Shown one piece after another: positions 58,761 to 64,000 of a DNA stretch of 64,000 nucleotides. A program made the translations under genes and the position numbers. The notes under the pieces are model-generated. The model was not told the DNA's origin. It ran no database searches and worked only from the letters and a program-made list of their open reading frames with translations. This DNA comes from Trichaptum fuscoviolaceum (taxonomy: Eukaryota; Basidiomycota; Agaricomycetes; Hymenochaetales; Trichaptaceae): the NCBI GenBank assembly GCA_910574455.1, contig CAJSYZ010000004.1:5342599-5406598 (forward strand). Reading direction: 5' to 3'. Numbering within the stretch: the stretch's first letter is position 1; every line of letters starts with the position of its first letter.

Positions 58761-61370
58761 TGCAATATGGGCCACCGTGGTGGCAAGCTCCCTGGCTTTA
58801 CTTGGGACCCTTGTGATTTGGACTTGTGTTCCGTTGGGGCACGTGCGTAGACGTGGCCGAGGGCGAGTGTGGGCTAGGGTTTGCGAGGACGAAGGGGTGT
58901 CTTGGCTGGGACATGTGAATGAAATTTATTGATAGTGCTGAACCCACTACAGAGTTGGGTATTTCTGTCATACAATGTATTCGATTTCTTTACTTAGTAG
59001 AAGAGACAGAGAAAAATTCTTGATATTGAACGGTCTTGTAGGTCACCAGGAATTGCAAGTGGTAGGCAAGGTCCAATATTAAACACAGCAGCAAAGTTTT
59101 TGTTACAACAAATAGAGCATATATTCTAATAGGTCGAAGCAGTGATAGCCAGCCACTCTTCGTGCATAACGTAGGTCACAGGACTCCTTGACTATTGAAC
59201 ATCGCCCAGCTGGACATTAGAACGAGACGAGACCGGTTAGATGAGAGAAGAAAAGATGGATCGACTCAGAGCAAGACTCAATCGAGGCTGCTTTCCAGAG
59301 CTAGAGCTATCCCAAGGTCCCTAGGTGAGGGGGAAACGACCACAGAAGCAGAGCGGGTACGGAGCAAGGCAAGAGGGGCAAAGAGCAAAATGTCCAGGAG
59401 TGGTGGTCGTCGTCGCAGTCTTGGGTGGAATCATTATGTGGAGAGTTGAAATCGTGAGCGCGAGAATGTGTGCGCTTCCTGGGCGACCTTGACGCCGACG
59501 AGACTGAGCCTGGCCTGGGCGCAGTCTGTCTAGTCAAACCTTGCAGCATTAAATCTGGCCTAGATCTGCCGCTGATGAGGAAATGCCTGGCCTAGGCAAT
59601 CCCCCCAGCAGGACTGTGCACACTGCACGGTGCTGCTGTTGACAAGGTACCACAGGGAGTGGCTGAGAGGGTCGATTGACTACTCGAGACATGGGACCTC
59701 AGGACAGGGTGGCTCTACTCTTGATGACTTCTTCGGTACTTTGCTTTCTTGGCTGCTGAGAACTGCTGGAATGGGTCCTTTTCGATCACTGTTACGAGAA
59801 ATCAGGATGTCAACGTGAAACAATAGAAAGGTGGACGTACGATCTTGAATAGGGGCAGCAAGTAGCAAATGACGTGCATCACGGGACTTGACACGACACT
59901 CGCCAGTATCCTTGTGACTGACAAGCAAGGGTGTGTTTGGCGCTAGCCCGACAGGTCGTATGTATCGTAGGTCGCTGACAGGCGAATGTCAGTAAGCCGA
60001 GGAAACTGTCGAGGCGCAAGCGGTTGATCAACGAGGTCGCTCAGTGGACGCAAACTTGGGTGCTTCAGTAACTGCACCAGGATGGTTGTTGAAGACTGGA
60101 TGGCAAACTTCCTAGACTGAGGGTGAAAAAGGTAGCAAGCAAATAAGAGTGTAAATGCTCACATTTTCAGAAGTGGTTTACTACTTAAGAGAATGGACTC
60201 AGGATTGGACCCAGGAAAATGGGTGGCAACTTCCTACACTGCGTCTGACGGTTAGATTGCACTACAAGAAAAGAAGATAAACAAACTCACGTTTTCGGAA
60301 GGGGAACTGCCGTCCAAGCTAATGGACCCGAGGCTTACACTAACTCTAAGGTTTAGTATGCGAGAGCAAGAGTCGAAGAAATGTGCTGCCTACAATCGAA
60401 GAAAAAGCCTCTGCTATACTGGCTATGTCGAGTAGACAATACCAACTCTATTGGACTGAGAACGATGGATACATGGGTGGCAACTTCCTACACTGCAATT
60501 GAGGGTGAGAATGGCATTCAAGAACAGATGGAAGAAGAATATGCTTACGTTTTCGGAAGGGGACCTGCCGTCCAAACTAATGGACCCAAGGCGTACATCC
60601 TAACTCTGAAGTTCAGTGAGCGAACGAGCGTCGAAGAAAAGGTGCCTACGATGTAATGAAAAAGCCTCTGCTATACTGGCAGGCAATGGCGATGCCAAGT
60701 TGGCATCGTCTACTTGACATTGCCAACTCTAATTTCCCTGCAAGTGAGCGTCCTCAACAATCGTTTCAGAGGATATGCTGGGGCGGTGGAGGCAAAAGCG
60801 TGGGTCGATGATGGACAGATCGATGGGGGGTTGTCCGGGGTGCATCGGAAGCAATACCCTGTGCGCAGAATCGTCGAAGGAGGCGAATCAGTCGACGAGT
60901 AGCACAAGAACTTGGCGAACATTTTGGGATTGGGGTGCTTGAATAACGATAACTGGGCTGGTCCGGCTACTGATCGGGTGGCACGGGTGGCGAAAACAGG
61001 TTGTCGAGGAACAGGGGTACTTTCTATTGAGGTTCAAAGGTCGAATGAAAGGTAGTGTCGAGCACACCACTCGAGTCAAATGATGCAGATAGTGACGAAG
61101 CAGAGAGCCTAAATGGCATGGCTGGAACGCGATGGGCGAAGTATAGGCGGAGTTAGAGTGATTGGAGAGCTGTAAATGGCTGATGAGTTTGTCGTTGCGA
61201 AGTCCCTTGGGAGTGATGCGACGTGAGCAAAGAGAAAGGGGAGAATAGGTAGCACACACCATGTCAGGTTACCCGGACGCTGGCATCCCAAGCAATGGCA
61301 AGTACTAGCACTTGGGTCGGTAGCTGATAATATCAATGACATATGGGGTTGTCCTTCGGATGACTTCTCT
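58761..61370. other. Unrecognised cargo with direct repeats
   Basis: I see no known protein family. Three partial direct repeats occur: 60101-60180, 60221-60423 and 60475-60680. They share GGTGGCAACTTCCTACACTGC, GTTTTCGGAAGGGG and AAGCCTCTGCTATACTGGC. Short frames overlapping them (for example 60381-60656) are not convincing genes. Confidence 0.5.
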
Positions 61371-61379
61371 TTGGACGAA

Positions 61380-62450
61380 TAAAGATCTCCAATTGCGTCG
61401 GTTTCCGCAAAGATACTTACTATCCCGTCGGTCTGGGATCCATCTTGGGTTAGGTCGTAGTCAGGTGGGCTGTAGGAGAACTCCGGCTCTCTAGTTGACA
61501 TAGCGCACCCGCAGCGTCCGTCAACAGTATTGTGCATCAGGAAGTTCACTCCTCTGTTGAAACCCCACGTATTGAGCGGACCATGGGCGAGGATGTGAGG
61601 GACACGGCGCTGGTGAGCATAATTCCTGTCCGCATGCACAACAGTATAGGCTGATGCAGCAGACCAGTCGCTCGTCACACCCTCATATGCAGCCCATGTC
61701 GTCCAGTTCTGTCCGTACTTCCACGAGTACCTGAACATATCCGCGCCCAGCGCCTGATGTATGAACGCGTATTTCCCAGAGCCCGAGTCGAACCCGAACG
61801 CATCGTTGTCATAGTCCACGGAGGGGAAGACCATGGGATTGCGGGCGGAGCCCTCGCGCACAAGGAGATGGTCGCGTGCGATCGTTGAGGAAGTACCGTC
61901 CGTCACGCCCGTCAGTGTCGCATTCCACACCCACGAGCTAGTCCCAGCGCCCGAAATCGTCGCAGGATCGGGGTTTGCAGCCGCTCCGCAGTTCATGGTG
62001 GTGATCGAGGGGCTTCCACCTTTGCCCGAGCTTGAGACGTTGAACGAGATGCTCGCCGTCACCTGGTCACAGTTCATCGGGACGTTGAATTCCAAGCTGA
62101 TATCGACCGTCGTCGCGTTCGCATCGCCCGACTCCGGCTGTATACGAGCATCGTGGCCTGGCCTGAACTTCATCAACTGCGGAGGGACACTCCGCCTCAG
62201 ACACAAGCAGCTTGAAGCTAAACGGATCCATCGTGATACTATTCAAGCGTCCCTGGAACGGCGCGTTGCCGTGATTGAAGAACGGTGACAGCGAGTCTCG
62301 CAAAGTGTATGTGTCAAACGGCGCAAACAGATTCTTCACGACCGTCCCGCTCAAGAGAAACGAGATGAAAAGGCAGCCTCTGTGCAGGAGGCATGAACAT
62401 GTTGTACTTGATTTGTATGGACCTGTGGACCCAGGGACCTGTACATGCGC
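61380..62450 (-). pseudogene. ags1: Alpha-1,3-glucan synthase fragment carried by the 6.9-kb element
   Basis: The minus strand encodes the end of the extracellular amylase-like part and the linker of alpha-1,3-glucan synthase: GTVVKNLFAPFDTYTLRDSL, GNAPFQGRLNSITMDPFSF (62340-62220). The frame then changes to LEFNVPMNCDQVTASISFNV, WVWNATLTGVTDGTSS, ARDHLLVREGSARNPMVFPS, LGADMFRYSWKYGQNWTTWA, YTVVHADRNYAHQRRVPHIL and NTWGFNRGVNFLMHNTVDG (about 61510). After this the frame is unrelated. It overlaps in content with 4700-5300 of the first copy but also includes upstream parts missing there. No membrane or GT5 domain is present. Confidence 0.85.
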
Positions 62451-62481
62451 GTCTGCGGACATGTGCACTTAAGGGCTTATG

Positions 62482-62745
62482 GACTTAGCGACGAGCGTCT
62501 AGCGTCTCAGCGACACGGGACCAGCGTCTGAGCGACCAACGACCAGCGTCTGAGCGACCCGGGACCAGCGACTCAGCGACCCGGGTCTACCGACTCAGCG
62601 ACGAGGGACGAGCGTCTCAGCGACCCGGGTCTAGCGTCTCAGCGACCCGGGACGAGCGTCTGAGCGACCAGCGACCAGCGTCTGAGCGACCAGCGACCGG
62701 GGTCCAGGGTCTCAGCGACCAGGGTCCAGCGACTGCTGCGGAGAA
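62482..62745. repeat. 22-bp minisatellite, about 11 copies
   Basis: Degenerate 22-bp units of the form AGCGTCTGAGCGACCCGGGACC (with GTCT/GACT and CGGGACC/CAGCGACC variants) lie between the glucan synthase fragment and the right TIR of the 6.9-kb element. One unit is longer by seven bases. Confidence 0.9.
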
Positions 62746-63065
62746 ACCTCGGACCAAGTAGCAGTTCCCACGGAATTATGATCAGCATGTCCCCAGGACA
62801 AGCCAGGGGATCAACAGTGCCTGAATGCTATAATTAACCCAAAAAAGCGGTGGGTATGCAATAGCATTATCTATTATTCTGTAGTATATTCCCAATAGGT
62901 ATTGCAGGCCTAGTATTTCCTAGGTATGCATCCCCTTCATCAGAGTGCAGCAAGGCTGCCCCAGCCTGCCCTTCATCAACCAGCATTTGCTGAGGGAAAT
63001 GCAAAAAAGGTTTTACAGTAAGGCTATATTTCATTCAATCAGAAGGCTGGCAGCAGTGTGTATCG

Positions 63066-63488
63066 TTTGTAGTAGATAGGTGCGCATTGCGCAAGGACAC
63101 TTAGCGTAGATTAACTATACAGTCTTTACGAAGTAGATAAATAGCTGTAGGCATCGTAAGGAGCACCCCACTTTTGACCTCTTGTGGAGTGCTTCCTTAG
63201 GTGCGATCTCTCTCTTTTCTCCTGTGTAGTTAGTTGCGCAATACTTACTTGTGGAGTGCTTCCTTAGGGATCCGCTTACTTGACGTTCAAAGCAGTGAAG
63301 AGTCCTAGCTGGCCTTGAGAATCCCGCGACGCGCCTGGATAGAATCCCGCGCGTTTCCCGCCTGAATTCCCACGCTCGTTCCCAGTCGCGAATCCAGATT
63401 CCCGAACGCGGGTTCTTGTCGCGAATTCCAGTTTCCCGAAACTGTTTTCCGAAACTGTTTCCCGCTACAATTCCCGACGGTCGTAACA
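63066..63488 (+). repeat. 3' LTR, second part
   Basis: This is the rest of the 3' LTR, matching 42204-42613. It contains a 13-bp duplication (CCGAAACTGTTTT) absent from the 5' LTR. It ends GTCGTAACA, followed by the right target duplication GGTAC (63489-63493). Confidence 0.95.
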
Positions 63489-63493
63489 GGTAC

Positions 63494-63711
63494 AATTATT
63501 ATGGAGAATATAATGCATTTCGAAGATTACAAGTCTAGTAATCTGTTGTAATGTCCATAAGATATTATTGGCATTGGAAGCTTGTATAAGGTAGACTACA
63601 GTTTATAGTGAATTACTTGGGAATATAAATGGTATATGACGATTATGACGATTTTGGGGTCTTATATGCGATTACACAGTCTATAATCCGTTTCCCTTTC
63701 TCCCGATGATG
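63494..63711. other. AT-rich right subterminal region and TIR of the outer element
   Basis: This is the right end of the outer element after the gypsy insertion. It has AT-rich TTATAATCC/ATAAG motifs ending with the TIR at 63688-63711. Confidence 0.75.
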
Positions 63712-64000
63712 TACATGCTTCCATAAAGACGTATGAACACAACCGGTGCCGAGTCTCAGGTTCATGATGATTTCAACTGGAATTACAATCAAGTCTTCCT
63801 TCATCTTGGCTCGACCCATTGCCTCGAGGCTGGTAATTTAAGGAACACGCCGGGTCCGAGTCCAAGGAACTCCTCAATCGTCTATGTCTAACATCAACAT
63901 GCATTTGAGAAAAATGAAGCCAAAATAGGATTTCAGCACCTCAATGTACCTATCTGACATCTGACACCCATTATCTGACACCTGGACACTTGAAATGTAT
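63712..64000. other. Flank, no recognised gene
   Basis: This short flank lies outside the outer element. No open frame with a recognisable motif is present. Confidence 0.6.

Larger units (their letters stand above)
56151..63058. mobile_element. 6.9-kb TIR element inserted in the gypsy 3' LTR
   Basis: Long terminal inverted repeats lie at 56151-56487 and 62809-63058. The left copy has about 100 bp more near its outer end. They share TGATTGAATGAAATATAGCC, CAGCAAATGCTGGTTGATGA and GCATACCCACCGCTTTTTTG. The outermost bases are CAGTCCTACCAGCC and, inverted, CACTGCTGCCAGCC. TGTATCG at 56144-56150 is repeated at 63059-63065, a 7-bp (perhaps 8-bp with one mismatch) target duplication. Inside are a large palindrome, direct repeats, an alpha-1,3-glucan synthase fragment and a minisatellite. 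No transposase is recognised, so the superfamily is open. Confidence 0.85.
41796..63488 (+). mobile_element. Ty3/gypsy LTR retrotransposon (chromovirus type), interrupted by two nested elements
   Basis: LTRs start TGTCGAGATC and end GTCGTAACA. GGTAC flanks both sides (41791-41795 and 63489-63493), a 5-bp target duplication. The coding order is gag, protease, reverse transcriptase, RNase H, integrase, chromodomain-like end, which is the Ty3/gypsy order. Insertions at 45217-53267 (in pol) and 56151-63058 (in the 3' LTR) inflate it from about 6.7 kb to 21.7 kb. The two LTRs differ by only about three substitutions and one 13-bp duplication, so the gypsy insertion and everything nested in it are young. 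Confidence 0.95.
36397..63711. mobile_element. Outer TA-flanked TIR element carrying the COPI/PPR/kinase module (copy B)
   Basis: The left end starts CATCATCGGGAAAAAGGGAAACAG, and the right end is its near-perfect reverse complement (GTTTCCCTTTCTCCCGATGATG). TA lies immediately outside each end (36395-36396, 63712-63713). Without the 21.7-kb gypsy insertion the element is about 5.6 kb. Subterminal regions (36410-36730 and 41590-41790 joined to 63494-63700) are AT-rich with many ATAAGC and ATTATAATC motifs. No transposase was recognised. The cargo is the PPR and COPI beta' pseudogenes (-) and the kinase pseudogene (+). The end sequence and subterminal AT-rich blocks match the element at 48471-52895, so they form one family. 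Confidence 0.75.

Overview
The window looks like a gene-poor, transposon-rich piece of an Agaricomycete (Basidiomycota) nuclear genome, probably a wood-decay or related mushroom. The evidence is short (about 50-70 bp) GT-AG introns, a DUF6533-type membrane protein, a GH5 mannanase with a fungal CBM1, cell-wall alpha-1,3-glucan synthase sequences and a chromovirus-type Ty3/gypsy element. I recognise only three chromosomal genes that look intact, side by side at 13.7-21.0 kb: a DUF6533-like membrane protein (+), a secreted CBM1-GH5 mannanase (-) and a Dal5-type MFS permease (-).

From 2.6 to 9.7 kb lies a row of broken genes on the + strand: a GATA-like zinc finger piece, a TFIIB piece, a long frameshifted alpha-1,3-glucan synthase and a frameshifted TFIIF alpha subunit cut by a 612-bp Mutator-like MITE with a 9-bp target duplication. 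From 22.6 to 28.5 kb is copy A of a head-to-head module made of a decayed protein kinase (-), a decayed COPI beta' subunit (+) and a decayed PPR protein (+). A TA-flanked 759-bp MITE (29.2-29.9 kb) and a 4.2-kb element with terminal inverted repeats (TIRs) that carries kinase and coiled-coil fragments (31.1-35.2 kb) follow.

From 36.4 to 63.7 kb is a stack of nested insertions. The outer TA-flanked TIR element (36397-63711) carries copy B of the COPI/PPR/kinase module. A Ty3/gypsy element (41796-63488, 5-bp target duplication GGTAC) is inserted in it. The gypsy pol gene is split by an 8.05-kb TIR element (45217-53267, 8-bp duplication CAAGGACC). That element carries an Hsp70 fragment and a further TA-flanked TIR element (48471-52895) holding copy C of the module. 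The gypsy 3' LTR is split by a 6.9-kb TIR element (56151-63058) that holds a near-perfect 2 x 1.08-kb palindrome, an alpha-glucan synthase fragment and a minisatellite.

No transposase was recognised in any of the TIR elements, so they look like non-autonomous elements carrying host gene fragments. The most unusual theme is the repeated carriage of one divergent gene pair (COPI beta' and kinase, with its shared promoter) by related TIR elements.
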